From Caballeronia arationis (GTDB lineage: Bacteria; Pseudomonadota; Gammaproteobacteria; Burkholderiales; Burkholderiaceae), in assembly GCF_001544975.2 (NCBI RefSeq), contig NZ_FCOG02000010.1, positions 62,001 to 126,000 of the forward strand: DNA of 64,000 bases, read 5' to 3'. Position numbers and translations under genes: made by a program. Under the pieces are notes generated by a model, which worked only from the letters and a program-made list of their open reading frames with translations, was not told where the DNA came from and did not search any database. This document shows positions 26,891 to 36,108 of this stretch, piece by piece. Positions within the stretch are counted from its first letter, which is position 1, and each line of letters starts with the position of its first letter.

Positions 26891-28213
26891 CTAGTTCAGC
26901 GCTTCCATGCGCAGCTTCGTCACTTTCGACACGACCGTGGACAGTGCCTCGATCTCGGCGATCGCCGCGTTCAGGTTCTTTTCGACCGTCTCGTGCGTAA
27001 TCAGGATGATGTCAGTCTCGCCCTTGGTCGAGCCTTCTACCTGCTCCGATTCCTTCTGAAGCAGCGCGTCGATGGAGATGGCCTTGTCCGCGAGAATGCG
27101 CGTGATGTTGGCGAGCACGCCCGTCACGTCCGCGACGCGCAGGCGCAGGTAGTAGCCGCTCGTGACGTCGTCGATAGGCAGGATCGGCGTGTTCGACAGG
27201 CTCTCCGGCTGGAACGCGAGATGCGGCACGCGATGCTCCGGGTCGGCCGTATGCAGGCGCGTGACGTCCACGAGATCGGCGACGACCGCCGACGCCGTCG
27301 GCTCGGCGCCCGCGCCCTTGCCGTAGTAGAGCGTCGTGCCGACCGCATCGCCGTGCACGACGACCGCGTTCATCGCGCCTTCCACGTTCGCGAGCAGGCG
27401 CTTTTCCGGAATCAGCGTCGGATGGGTCCGCAGCTCGATGCCCTTGTCCGTACGCCGCGCGATGCCGAGCAGCTTGATCCGGTAGCCGAGTTCCTCTGCA
27501 TAGCGGATGTCGATGGCCGACAGCTTGCTGATGCCTTCCACGTACGCCCGTTCGAACTGCACCGGCACGCCGAACGCGATCGCGCTCATGATCGTGACCT
27601 TGTGCGCGGCATCGACGCCTTCGATGTCGAAGGTCGGATCGGCTTCCGCGTAGCCCAGCTCCTGCGCCGCCTTCAGGGCGGTCGCGAAGTCGAGGCCGCG
27701 GTCGCGCATCTCCGAGAGGATGTAGTTCGTCGTCCCGTTGATGATGCCCGCGATGTACTGGATACGGTTGGCCGTCAGCCCTTCGCGCAGCGCCTTGATG
27801 ATCGGGATGCCGCCCGCGACCGCCGCCTCGAACGCTACCATCACGCCCTTCGCACGCGCAGCCTCGAAGATCTCGCTGCCGTGCACGGCGAGGAGCGCCT
27901 TGTTGGCCGTCACCACGTGCTTGCCGTTCGCGATCGAGCGCAGCACGAGTTCGCGTGCGAGCCCCGTCCCGCCGATCATCTCGCAGACGATGTCGATGGA
28001 AGGATCGTCGACGACGGCATTGAAGTCGTCCGTCACCGCGATGCCGGCGTCCGCCGCGGCCTGCGCCTTGGCCGGCGTGCGCACGGCGACGCGCGACACT
28101 TCGATGCCGCGCCCCGCGCGGCGTTTGATTTCTTCCTGGTTGCGGCGCAGTACCGTAAAGGTGCCGCTGCCGACCGTGCCGAAGCCCAAGAGTCCAACTT
28201 TGATCGGTTCCAT
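26891..28213 (-). CDS. hom: Homoserine dehydrogenase
   Basis: Hom reduces aspartate semialdehyde to homoserine, the branch point to threonine and methionine. The 440-residue protein has an NAD(P)-binding GLLGFGTVGSGT motif at 8-19, the conserved TANKALLAVHG region, the catalytic segment GIPIIKALREGL and NGTTNYILSEM, and a C-terminal ACT domain (about 355-430) for allosteric control by threonine. It is monofunctional, with no aspartokinase domain. It sits 23 bases after alaA and 10 before thrC. Confidence 0.97.
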   Translation of the reverse strand: MEPIKVGLLGFGTVGSGTFTVLRRNQEEIKRRAGRGIEVSRVAVRTPAKAQAAADAGIAVTDDFNAVVDDPSIDIVCEMIGGTGLARELVLRSIANGKHVVTANKALLAVHGSEIFEAARAKGVMVAFEAAVAGGIPIIKALREGLTANRIQYIAGIINGTTNYILSEMRDRGLDFATALKAAQELGYAEADPTFDIEGVDAAHKVTIMSAIAFGVPVQFERAYVEGISKLSAIDIRYAEELGYRIKLLGIARRTDKGIELRTHPTLIPEKRLLANVEGAMNAVVVHGDAVGTTLYYGKGAGAEPTASAVVADLVDVTRLHTADPEHRVPHLAFQPESLSNTPILPIDDVTSGYYLRLRVADVTGVLANITRILADKAISIDALLQKESEQVEGSTKGETDIILITHETVEKNLNAAIAEIEALSTVVSKVTKLRMEALN

Positions 28214-28236
28214 GCAGCGTGATTCTTATAGAAGGG

Positions 28237-29475
28237 TTAAGCGGAGTGACGTTTGCGATAACCGTCGAGGAAGCGCGCGATGCGATGAATCGAATCCGCG
28301 AGGTCGTCGACGTTCGGCAGGAACACAACGCGGAAGTGGTCCGTCGTCGGCCAGTTGAAGCCCGTGCCCTGCACGAGCAGCGTGCGCTCTTCGAGCAGCA
28401 GGTCGGTGATGAACTGCTGGTCGTCCTCGATCGGGTACATCTTCGGATCGAGTTTCGGGAACATGTAGAGCGCCGCCTGCGGCTTTACGCAGGATACGCC
28501 CGGAATCGACGTGAGCATGTCGTACGCGAGTTCGCGCTGCTTGAAGAGCCGGCCGCCCGGGAGGATCAGTTCGTTGATGCTCTGGTAGCCGCCGAGCGCC
28601 GTCTGGATTGCGTACTGGCCGGGCACGTTCGCGCACAGGCGCATCGACGCGAGGATGCCGAGCCCTTCGATGTAATCGTTCGCGCGGCGCCGGTTCTCCT
28701 CGATCAGGCCCGAGATGAACATCCAGCCCGCGCGGTAGCCGCACGAGCGATAGCTCTTCGAGAGGCTGTTGAACGTGACGGTCAGCACGTCCTCGGAGAG
28801 CGCGGCCATCGACGTATGCGTCTTGCCGTCGTAGACGATCTTGTCGTAGACCTCGTCGGCGAAGATGATGAGGCCGTGCTCGCGCGCGATCGCGATCAGT
28901 TCGAGCAGCAGTTCGTCCGAATAGAGCGCGCCCGTCGGATTGTTCGGGTTGATGACGACGAGCGCCCGCGTATTCGGCGTGATCTTCGCGCGGATGTCGT
29001 CGAGATCGGGCATCCAGCCCGCGCCTTCGTCGCAGATGTAGTGGCGCGGCGTGCCCGACGACAGGCTCACGGCCGCCGTCCAGAGCGGGTAGTCCGGCGC
29101 GGGCAGCAGCACTTCGTCGCCGTCGTTCAGGAGCGCCTGCATCGCCATCACGATGAGTTCCGAGGCGCCGTTGCCGATGAAGATGTCGTCCAGTTCGACG
29201 CCTGTCACGCCCTTTTGCTGCGTGTAGTGCATGATCGCCTTGCGCGCGGCGAAGACGCCCTTCGAGTCCGAATAGCCCGATGAGTTCGGCAGGTTGCGGA
29301 TCATGTCCTGGATGATCTCGTCGGGTGCGTCGAAGCCGAACGCGGCCAGATTGCCGATGTTGAGCTTGATGATCCGGTGGCCTTCCTCTTCGAGGCGCTT
29401 CGCGTGCTCGAGCACGGGCCCGCGGATGTCGTAACAGACGTTCTGCAACTTGTTGGATTTGAGGATCGGTTTCAC
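28237..29475 (-). CDS. alaA: Glutamate-pyruvate aminotransferase AlaA
   Basis: The 412-residue fold-type I aminotransferase has the PLP lysine K240 in FNSLSKSYR, the NPNNPTGA motif at 176-183 and the FADEVYDK aspartate. Its length, the KSNKLQNVCYDIRGPVLEHAKRL-type start region and the spacing all follow E. coli AlaA (also K240). It makes alanine from pyruvate with glutamate as donor. As the first gene of an operon with hom and thrC, it links alanine and threonine supply. The arginine that binds the substrate carboxylate (FRVVFLP) is present near the C terminus. Confidence 0.93.
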   Translation of the reverse strand: MKPILKSNKLQNVCYDIRGPVLEHAKRLEEEGHRIIKLNIGNLAAFGFDAPDEIIQDMIRNLPNSSGYSDSKGVFAARKAIMHYTQQKGVTGVELDDIFIGNGASELIVMAMQALLNDGDEVLLPAPDYPLWTAAVSLSSGTPRHYICDEGAGWMPDLDDIRAKITPNTRALVVINPNNPTGALYSDELLLELIAIAREHGLIIFADEVYDKIVYDGKTHTSMAALSEDVLTVTFNSLSKSYRSCGYRAGWMFISGLIEENRRRANDYIEGLGILASMRLCANVPGQYAIQTALGGYQSINELILPGGRLFKQRELAYDMLTSIPGVSCVKPQAALYMFPKLDPKMYPIEDDQQFITDLLLEERTLLVQGTGFNWPTTDHFRVVFLPNVDDLADSIHRIARFLDGYRKRHSA

Positions 29476-30018
29476 GGCTGGCTGCTCTGGATGGTCAAGC
29501 GGACTGGTCGGCGTTCGTCCGGCGGCGGTTTTCGCGATTATCGGCGGTGCGGCGGCGGATGGCGCGGCGGCATCGGGTGGAATTTTAAGCGACGGCGGCC
29601 CGCCCCGCGACCGTTTTCGGGCCGATCCGGGGTCCGGGCGGTGCGAGCGCCGCTAGACCTGGACGGACGAAGCCGGAACGTACGGGAACTCTGGCGACCC
29701 CGGCTCGGGGTAATCGGGCGGCCAAGGCTTGCGCGACGGCGCCCGGCCCCGCTTGGGGCGCGACCGGCCGAGGATGTCGGACGGCGAAGCCAGGCGATTG
29801 CGTGTCGATGGCGGCTTGTGGCGGCGCGGCGAGTGCAATTGATGCCGGTCGAGCGGTCCCGCCGGCTGAAAAGTTATAATTTAGCGGAATATGACCGAGT
29901 TCCGCAATGCACCAATCGCAGGCCGATCGCACGCTCCGGCGCCCATGCCGGGAGGATCGGCTGCTGCGCGAACGACCGTCTTCTCTTCCCGCCACACTCG
30001 CCTGTCGGAATTAACGTC
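29476..30018. other. Long divergent intergenic region between alaA and the Mth938-like gene
   Basis: About 540 bases. A TATAAT hexamer at 29875-29880 could serve the plus-strand Mth938-like gene, without a clear -35 partner. The minus strand holds a 61-codon proline-rich frame listed separately. I see no RNA gene or repeat here. Confidence 0.45.
29653..29838 (-). CDS. Possible small proline-rich protein
   Basis: This 61-codon frame begins with TTG and has no ribosome-binding site, which is weak support. Its codons are, however, strongly G or C at the third position as in the neighbouring real genes, and the C-terminal half (SRKPWPPDYPEPGSPEFPYV) is a Pro/acidic/aromatic sequence that looks unlike a random GC-rich frame. 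It is on the same strand as alaA, about 180 bases upstream. No family is recognised. It may equally be a chance frame. Confidence 0.25.
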   Translation of the reverse strand: MHSPRRHKPPSTRNRLASPSDILGRSRPKRGRAPSRKPWPPDYPEPGSPEFPYVPASSVQV

Positions 30019-30393
30019 TTGAAACTACACCAGGAATCCAGCGGCGCGCTGAATACGATCACGAGCTACGGCGACGGCTACGTCGCGATCAATCTGAAAC
30101 GGCACGAGGGCAGCATCATCGTGATGCCGGAGGCTCCGGTCATCCAGTGGCCCGTGTCTTCCTTCGAGGCGCTCGCGCCCGAACATTTCCAGGCGCTCAT
30201 CGAAGCCGCGCCGGAAGTGGTGATCTTCGGCAGCGGTTCGCGGCTGCGCTTTCCGCATCCGCGTCTGACGGCCGGGCTCGCGAAACACCGCATCGGCGTG
30301 GAAACGATGGACTTCGGCGCCGCCTGCCGTACCTACAACATCCTGATGTCGGAAGGCCGGCGCGTCGCCGCGGCCCTGCTGATCGAGGCCTGA
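30019..30393 (+). CDS. Mth938-like domain protein
   Basis: The 124-residue protein has the DUF498/Mth938 fold signatures: GYGDGYVAIN-like first strand (SYGDGYVAINLKRHEGSII), EVVIFGSGSRLRFPHP, IGVETMDFGAACRTYNILMSEGR. Human NDUFAF3, a complex I assembly factor, is in the same family; the bacterial role is unknown. The TTG start at 30019 is chosen because LKLHQ.S.GALN looks like the conserved start; the frame runs upstream into alaA with no support. It is the first plus-strand gene before the arn operon but is 357 bases away from it. Confidence 0.82.
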   Translation: MKLHQESSGALNTITSYGDGYVAINLKRHEGSIIVMPEAPVIQWPVSSFEALAPEHFQALIEAAPEVVIFGSGSRLRFPHPRLTAGLAKHRIGVETMDFGAACRTYNILMSEGRRVAAALLIEA

Positions 30394-30750
30394 GAGCCCG
30401 ACCGGGCGCACTGCTCGCCGATATCCAGGCACCGCGCCGCGCTGCCTTTGTCGTCCGGATAGACGAAATCGGGGCCGCAGTGCGGTAAACTCGCGGCCGT
30501 CGCGCGGAGTGCCGCTCCATCGCGCCCGTCGCGTCGCGCATACGGCCTGTTGCCCGACGAAAACGCCGATGAACCTTCACGGCCCGTACAGCACGAACCC
30601 TGTGGCCGGACCTCATCGTTCGCGGGCGTGCGCCGCGCGGCTGCGCCCCGATGGGCGTCCGTAAGCGTCGCTTAAGGTTGGTCGAGCGATACTCATGCCC
30701 TTTTTTGTTTGCTAGCGCCGCGCGTTGCGGCATCGGACAGGTCGAAACTC
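30394..30750. other. Leader region of the arn operon, no gene seen
   Basis: About 360 bases precede arnT. Only shadow frames are present. I looked for PhoP-type GTTTA direct repeats, which control arn operons in enterobacteria, and did not find a pair with proper spacing. No convincing promoter can be picked by eye. Confidence 0.4.
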
Positions 30751-32430
30751 ATGAACGATACGCCTTCGCGGCTACCGCTCACCCGCCTCTCACTGCTTCT
30801 TCTGATTGTCGCGCTCGCCGTGATCTGGTTCGCGCCGCTCGGCCTGCGCCATCTCGTGCCGAGCGACGAGGGCCGCTACGCCGAGATGGCGCGCGAAATG
30901 TTCGTCACCGGCGACTGGATCACGCCGCGCTACAACGGCTACAAGTATTTCGAAAAGCCGCCGCTGCAGACCTGGGCGAACGCGCTCACGTTCGCGTGGT
31001 TCGGCATCGGCGAATGGCAGGCGCGGCTCTACACGGCGCTCACGGGCTTTGCCGGCGTGCTGCTGATCGGCTACACGGGTGCGCGCGTCTTCAACGGCGT
31101 GACGGGATTCTGCACGGCGGCGATTCTCGCGACGTCGCCGTACTGGAACCTGATGGCCCATTTCAACACGCTCGACATGGCCCTGTCGTTCTGGATGGAG
31201 CTGACGCTGTGCGCGCTGCTGCTCGCCCAGCGCCCCGGCCTGCCGACCCGTCAGGTGCGCCTGTGGATGTGGCTCTGCTGGGGCGCGATGGCGGCAGCGC
31301 TGCTCTCGAAGGGCCTGATCGGCGTCATCCTGCCGGGCGCGGTGCTCGTGCTCTATTCGCTCATCACACGCGACTGGGCGCTCTGGAAGCGGCTTTATAT
31401 CGGCAGCGGGCTGATCGTGTTCCTGATCGTGGCAGCGCCGTGGTTCGTCCTCGTGCAGATGAAGAATCCCGAATTCTTCAATTTCTTCTTCATCGTCCAG
31501 CAGTTCAAGCGCTATCTGACGCCCGAGCAGAACCGTCCCGGACCGCTCTACTACTTCGTGCCCGTGCTGATCGTCGGCTTTTTGCCGTGGCTCTCGATCG
31601 TCTATCAGAGCACGCGCCATGCGCTCAAGGTGCCGCGCCAGCCGAACGGCTTCGCGCCCGTGCCGCTCCTCCTGATCTGGACGGTCTTCATCTTCCTGTT
31701 CTTCAGCGCGTCGCACTCGAAGCTGCTCTCGTACACGCTGCCGATCGCCCCCTCGATTGCCCTCGTGCTCGGCATCTACCTTCCGCTCGTTACGCGCGTA
31801 CAGTGGCACCGGCATCTGATCGGCTACGCGGTGTTCCTGATCGCCGCGGCGTTCGGCGCGATTTTTCTCGGCCGCGCGGGCAGCGCACATACGCCGAACG
31901 CGCTCTATCGCGCGTTTCAGGTCTGGGTGTACGCGGGCCTCGCGGTCGCGTTCGTCGTGACGCTCGTCGCGATCTGGCTGAATCGCCGCAGCACGATCGC
32001 GGCCGCGGTTGCGCTTGGCACGGCCTGGCTTCTGCTCGGGACCATCGCGGGAACGGGCCACGACGTGTTCGGCCGCGAAAGCTCGGGCGTGAAGCTCGTG
32101 CCGGCGGTCAAGGCCGCGATGGCGAAGCTGCCGCCCGACACGCCGTTCTACTCGATCGCGAAGCTCGATCACACGATGCCGTTCTACCTCGGCCACACGA
32201 TGATCATGGTGCAGGAGGCCGACGAACTGCGCTTCGGAGTCGCAACCGAGCCGCAGAAGTGGGTGCCGACGATCGACGATTGGATAAAGCGCTGGGACGC
32301 CGACCGCTACGCGCTCGCGCTGATGCCGTCCGGACGCTACGACGAGCTGCTTGCCCGTCACGTGCCGATGCAGGTGATCGCGCAGGACGACCGGCGCGTG
32401 ATCGTGCAAAAGCCCGTCCAGGCGCCGTAG
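30751..32430 (+). CDS. arnT: Lipid A 4-amino-4-deoxy-L-arabinose transferase
   Basis: ArnT moves aminoarabinose from undecaprenyl phosphate to lipid A on the periplasmic face, giving polymyxin resistance. The 559-residue GT39-family protein has an N-terminal membrane segment followed by LVPSDEGRYAEMAREM, whose acidic residue is catalytic in this family, then YFEKPPLQTW and about 11 further hydrophobic segments, ending in a soluble periplasmic domain (about 440-559). The start ATG 30751 gives the hydrophobic helix near the N terminus. It is the first gene of a seven-gene arn operon. Confidence 0.93.
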   Translation: MNDTPSRLPLTRLSLLLLIVALAVIWFAPLGLRHLVPSDEGRYAEMAREMFVTGDWITPRYNGYKYFEKPPLQTWANALTFAWFGIGEWQARLYTALTGFAGVLLIGYTGARVFNGVTGFCTAAILATSPYWNLMAHFNTLDMALSFWMELTLCALLLAQRPGLPTRQVRLWMWLCWGAMAAALLSKGLIGVILPGAVLVLYSLITRDWALWKRLYIGSGLIVFLIVAAPWFVLVQMKNPEFFNFFFIVQQFKRYLTPEQNRPGPLYYFVPVLIVGFLPWLSIVYQSTRHALKVPRQPNGFAPVPLLLIWTVFIFLFFSASHSKLLSYTLPIAPSIALVLGIYLPLVTRVQWHRHLIGYAVFLIAAAFGAIFLGRAGSAHTPNALYRAFQVWVYAGLAVAFVVTLVAIWLNRRSTIAAAVALGTAWLLLGTIAGTGHDVFGRESSGVKLVPAVKAAMAKLPPDTPFYSIAKLDHTMPFYLGHTMIMVQEADELRFGVATEPQKWVPTIDDWIKRWDADRYALALMPSGRYDELLARHVPMQVIAQDDRRVIVQKPVQAP

Positions 32431-32497
32431 TCGTGCAACAATTCGCACGCCCGTTCCAGAATCCGATGTTCAGGCCCCGAGCCTTCAACTGTCCACG

Positions 32498-32869
32498 ATG
32501 AATCCGATATCCTTCATTTGCATCATCATCGGCGTATTGTTGAACGCCGGCGCGCAGTTGCTGCTCAAAGCAGGCGTCAACGCCGTCGGGCATTTCGAAT
32601 TCAGCCGCGCCAACATTCTGCCCATCGGCTTCAAGATTGCGACGCAGTGGCCGATCATCGGCGGGCTCACGTGCTACGTGTTCAGCGTGGCCGTGTGGAT
32701 CATCGGCCTGTCGCGTGTGGACGTGTCGGTGGCCTACCCGATGCTCTCGCTCGGCTACGTCGTCAACGCCTTCGCGGCATGGTATTTGTTCGGCGAGGTG
32801 CTGTCGGTGCAGCGGCTCATCGGGATCGGGATCATTCTCATCGGCGTCGCCGTTTTGGCGCGCGGCTGA
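32498..32869 (+). CDS. arnE: SMR-type membrane protein, probable Ara4N-lipid flippase subunit
   Basis: The 123-residue protein has four hydrophobic helices (MNPISFICIIIGVLLNAGAQ; WPIIGGLTCYVFSVAVWIIG; VAYPMLSLGYVVNAFAAWYL; LIGIGIILIGVAVLA), the EmrE/SMR fold. In enterobacteria ArnE and ArnF, both of this type, form a heterodimer that flips undecaprenyl-phosphate-Ara4N. Here only one such gene is in the operon, so it may act as a homodimer or with a partner elsewhere. The choice of ArnE over ArnF is by position only. Confidence 0.8.
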   Translation: MNPISFICIIIGVLLNAGAQLLLKAGVNAVGHFEFSRANILPIGFKIATQWPIIGGLTCYVFSVAVWIIGLSRVDVSVAYPMLSLGYVVNAFAAWYLFGEVLSVQRLIGIGIILIGVAVLARG

Positions 32870-32896
32870 AAACCTTTACTTTTAAGCAGACAGTCC

Positions 32897-34057
32897 ATGA
32901 ATCAGACATCGCTGCCCTTTTTGCCGTTTGTGCGCCCCGAAATCGACGAGGAGACGATTGCGGGCGTCGCGGACGTGCTGCGTTCCGGCTGGATCACGAC
33001 CGGCCCGCAGAACCAGCAGTTCGAAGCCGAATTGTCGGCGTATTGCGGCGGCCGGCCGGTGCGCTCGTTCAATTCCGGCACGGCGACGATGGAAATCGGC
33101 TTGCGGATCGCGGGCGTCGGCGCGGGCGACGAAGTCATCACCACGCCGATGACGTGGGTATCCACTAGCAACGTGATCCTGGAAACGGGCGCGACGCCGG
33201 TTTTCGCCGACATCGACCCGGTCACGCGCAACATCGACCTCGGCTTGCTGGAAAAGGCCATCACGCCGCGCACCAGGGCGATCATGCCGGTGTACCTGGC
33301 GGGCCTGCCCGTCGACATGGACCGGCTCTACGAGATCGCGCGCGCCCACAAGCTGCGCGTGATCGAGGACGCCGCGCAGGCGTTCGGCTCGACCTGGCGC
33401 GGCAGGCGCATCGGCTCGTTCGGCGACATCGTCTCCTTCAGCTTCCACGCGAACAAGAACGTGACGTCGATCGAAGGCGGCGCGCTCGTGCTGAACAACG
33501 AGGAAGAAGCGGTCATCGCACAGAAATACCGGCTGCAGGGCATCACGCGCACGGGCTTCGACGGCATGGACTGCGACCTGCTCGGCGGCAAGTACAACCT
33601 GACCGATGTCGCGGCGCGCGTCGGCCTGGGTCAGTTAAAGCACGTGGAGCGCTTCACGGAACAACGCCGGCGGCTCGCGCGCGCCTATTTCGAGGCGTTC
33701 GCGGGCGGCGCGGCGACAGCGCTCGGCGTACAGTTTCCGGTGCAGAACTTCACCGACAGCAACTGGCACATGTTCCAGATCGCGCTGCCGCTCGAACGCC
33801 TTACGCTCACGCGCTCGGAATTCATGGCGCAGATGAAGGAGCGCGGCATCGGCACGGGCGTGCACTATCCGGCGCTGCATCTGTTCACGCTGTACCGGGC
33901 GCGCGGCTTCCACGAGGGCATGTTCCCGCATGCGGAGAAGCTCGGCGCATCGACGGTCACGCTGCCGCTTTTCACGCTGATGACGCAGGACGACGTGACG
34001 CGCGTGGTCCGCGCGGTCGACGAAATCTGCGAGCTGTACGGCAAGCACGGCACCTAA
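32897..34057 (+). CDS. arnB: UDP-4-amino-4-deoxy-L-arabinose aminotransferase
   Basis: ArnB transfers an amino group from glutamate to UDP-4-keto-arabinose. The 386-residue DegT/DnrJ/EryC1/StrS-family protein has the PLP lysine K187 in SFHANKNVTS, the VIEDAAQAFGS aspartate, the TPMTWVSTSN loop, and a C-terminal IGTGVHYPALHLF substrate-site segment. The short gap of 27 bases to the SMR gene and 30 to arnC shows operon membership. Confidence 0.95.
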   Translation: MNQTSLPFLPFVRPEIDEETIAGVADVLRSGWITTGPQNQQFEAELSAYCGGRPVRSFNSGTATMEIGLRIAGVGAGDEVITTPMTWVSTSNVILETGATPVFADIDPVTRNIDLGLLEKAITPRTRAIMPVYLAGLPVDMDRLYEIARAHKLRVIEDAAQAFGSTWRGRRIGSFGDIVSFSFHANKNVTSIEGGALVLNNEEEAVIAQKYRLQGITRTGFDGMDCDLLGGKYNLTDVAARVGLGQLKHVERFTEQRRRLARAYFEAFAGGAATALGVQFPVQNFTDSNWHMFQIALPLERLTLTRSEFMAQMKERGIGTGVHYPALHLFTLYRARGFHEGMFPHAEKLGASTVTLPLFTLMTQDDVTRVVRAVDEICELYGKHGT

Positions 34058-34087
34058 ACCCAAGACCCCTAGGGAAACCAGCGCAAC

Positions 34088-35125
34088 ATGAGTCATACGG
34101 ATTTTCTGCCGGCGGCGCCCGAAGTTTCGGTCGTCATCCCGGTCTACAACGAGGAAGCGGGCCTGGCCGCGCTGTTCGAGCGCCTCTACCCGGCGCTCGA
34201 TGCCCTCGATGCGTCGTATGAAGTCATCTTCATCAACGACGGCAGCCGCGACAAGTCGGCGGCGCTCCTCGCGCAGCAGTTCCACGTGCGTCCCGACACG
34301 ACCCGCGTGATCCTGCTCAACGGCAACTACGGCCAGCACATGGCGATTCTCGCGGGCTTCGAACAGTCGCGCGGCGAGATCGTCGTGACGCTCGACGCCG
34401 ATTTGCAGAACCCGCCCGAGGAGATCGGCAAGCTCGTCACGAAGATGCGCGAAGGCTACGACTACGTCGGCACCATCCGCCAGCAGCGGCAGGACAGCCT
34501 GTGGCGCAAGAAGGCATCGCGGATGATGAACCGCCTGCGCGAGCGCATCACGCACATCAAGATGACCGACCAGGGCTGCATGCTGCGCGCGTACAGCCGG
34601 CACATCATCGACACGATCAACCGCTGCGGCGAGATCAACACGTTCATTCCCGCGCTGGCGTACACGTTCGCGCAGAACCCGATCGAAGTCGATGTCGCGC
34701 ACGAGGAGCGCTTCGCGGGCGAGTCGAAATATTCGCTCTACAGCCTGATCCGCCTGAACTTCGACCTCGTCACGGGCTTCTCGGTCGTGCCGCTGCAATG
34801 GCTGTCGTTCATCGGCGTGATCCTCTCGGTCGGCTCGGCGGCGCTGTTCCTGCTGCTGTTGATTCGCCGCTTCATGTTCGGCGCGGAAGTCCAGGGTGTG
34901 TTCACCCTCTTCGCCATCACGTTCTTCATGCTCGGCGTGATCATCTTCGCGCTCGGCCTGCTCGGCGAATACATCGGCCGCATCTATCAGCAGGTGCGCG
35001 CGCGTCCGCGCTATCTGGTACAGACGATCCTCGAGCAGCGCGACGGCCATACGAGCGTCCACAAGCCGCTGCAGGAAGCCGTGCACACGATCGGCGTCGT
35101 GCAGCGCGAGGAACAGGGACGATGA
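34088..35125 (+). CDS. arnC: Undecaprenyl-phosphate Ara4FN transferase
   Basis: ArnC attaches 4-formamido-arabinose to undecaprenyl phosphate at the inner face of the membrane. The 345-residue GT-A (family 2) enzyme has SVVIPVYNEEAGL, the metal motif VTLDADLQNPPEE, TDQGCMLRAYSR, and two C-terminal membrane helices (about 237-262 and 272-298). Its stop overlaps the start of the formyltransferase gene by 4 bases. Confidence 0.95.
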   Translation: MSHTDFLPAAPEVSVVIPVYNEEAGLAALFERLYPALDALDASYEVIFINDGSRDKSAALLAQQFHVRPDTTRVILLNGNYGQHMAILAGFEQSRGEIVVTLDADLQNPPEEIGKLVTKMREGYDYVGTIRQQRQDSLWRKKASRMMNRLRERITHIKMTDQGCMLRAYSRHIIDTINRCGEINTFIPALAYTFAQNPIEVDVAHEERFAGESKYSLYSLIRLNFDLVTGFSVVPLQWLSFIGVILSVGSAALFLLLLIRRFMFGAEVQGVFTLFAITFFMLGVIIFALGLLGEYIGRIYQQVRARPRYLVQTILEQRDGHTSVHKPLQEAVHTIGVVQREEQGR

Positions 35126-36108
35126 AACCGCGCGCCGTTGTCTTCGCGTATCACAATGTCGGCGTGCGCTGCCTGCAGGTGCTGCTCGCGCGCGGCGTGG
35201 ACGTCGCGCTCGTCGTGACGCACGAGGACAGCCCGACCGAGAACATCTGGTTCGGCAGCGTGGCGTCGGTGGCGGCGGAGCATGGCATCGACGTCATCAC
35301 GCCCGCCGATCCGAAAGCGCCCGCAGTCTTCGATGCGGTGAACGCCGTAGCGCCCGATTTCATCTTCTCGTTCTATTACCGGCACATGCTGCCGGTGGAC
35401 CTGCTCGCGACCGCCAGGCGCGGCGCGTACAACTTGCACGGTTCGCTCCTGCCGAAGTATCGCGGCCGCGTGCCAACCAACTGGGCGGTGCTCAACGGCG
35501 AAACGGAAACTGGCGCGACGCTGCACGAGATGGCGGCGAAGCCCGACGCCGGCGCGATCGTCGCGCAGACGCCGGTGCCGATCCTCCCTGACGACACCGC
35601 CGCCCAGGTATTCGACAAGACTACTGTCGCCGCCGAGCAGACACTCTGGCGCGCGTTGCCGGCGCTGCTGGTGGGCGAGGCGCCGCATCTGCCGAACGAT
35701 CTCGCCACCGGCAGCTACTTCGGCGGCCGCAAGCCCGAGGACGGCCGCATCGACTGGGCGCAGCCGGCGCAGAACGTGTACAACCTGATCCGCGCGGTCG
35801 CGCCGCCCTATCCCGGCGCGTTCACCGATATCGGCGGCGAGCGCTTCATCGTCGCGCGGGCGCGGCTCGTGCCCGAGAGCGGCTTGCCGGGCTTGAGCGC
35901 GGAGAGCTTACGCACCGTCTCGAATTTGCCCGCGGGGCTTGCCGTGGCGGATAATGCGCTGTTTGGCGTCTGCGGCGATCGCCGCGTCATCGCCATCCGC
36001 GAATTGCGGCATCAGCAGCGAGCCGGCAGCGCGGACCCAGCCGACGGCGAACGCGTCGTCAGTCCCGCCGAATTCGGCCGAATCACTCAATCCACTCGTC
36101 ATTCATGA
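35122..36108 (+). CDS. arnA1: UDP-Ara4N formyltransferase (ArnA N-terminal half as a separate gene)
   Basis: The 328-residue protein is homologous to the N-terminal domain of E. coli ArnA. It has the formyltransferase signature NLHGSLLPKYRGRVPTNWAVLNGE (split here: the catalytic N and H sit in NLHGS) and the catalytic aspartate in KPDAGAI, plus a C-terminal OB-like domain. It transfers formyl from 10-formyl-tetrahydrofolate to UDP-Ara4N. In enterobacteria this domain is fused to the decarboxylase; here a stop and an ATGA overlap (36105-36108) separate the two. The symbol is provisional. Confidence 0.9.
   Translation: MKPRAVVFAYHNVGVRCLQVLLARGVDVALVVTHEDSPTENIWFGSVASVAAEHGIDVITPADPKAPAVFDAVNAVAPDFIFSFYYRHMLPVDLLATARRGAYNLHGSLLPKYRGRVPTNWAVLNGETETGATLHEMAAKPDAGAIVAQTPVPILPDDTAAQVFDKTTVAAEQTLWRALPALLVGEAPHLPNDLATGSYFGGRKPEDGRIDWAQPAQNVYNLIRAVAPPYPGAFTDIGGERFIVARARLVPESGLPGLSAESLRTVSNLPAGLAVADNALFGVCGDRRVIAIRELRHQQRAGSADPADGERVVSPAEFGRITQSTRHS

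Noticed and set aside
29377..30018. Upstream extension of the Mth938-like gene to a 338-codon frame
   Set aside because: The extension overlaps alaA on the other strand and is low-complexity; the conserved family sequence begins at TTG 30019.
30394..30750. PhoP box control of the arn operon
   Set aside because: No pair of GTTTA-type direct repeats with correct spacing was found in the leader.
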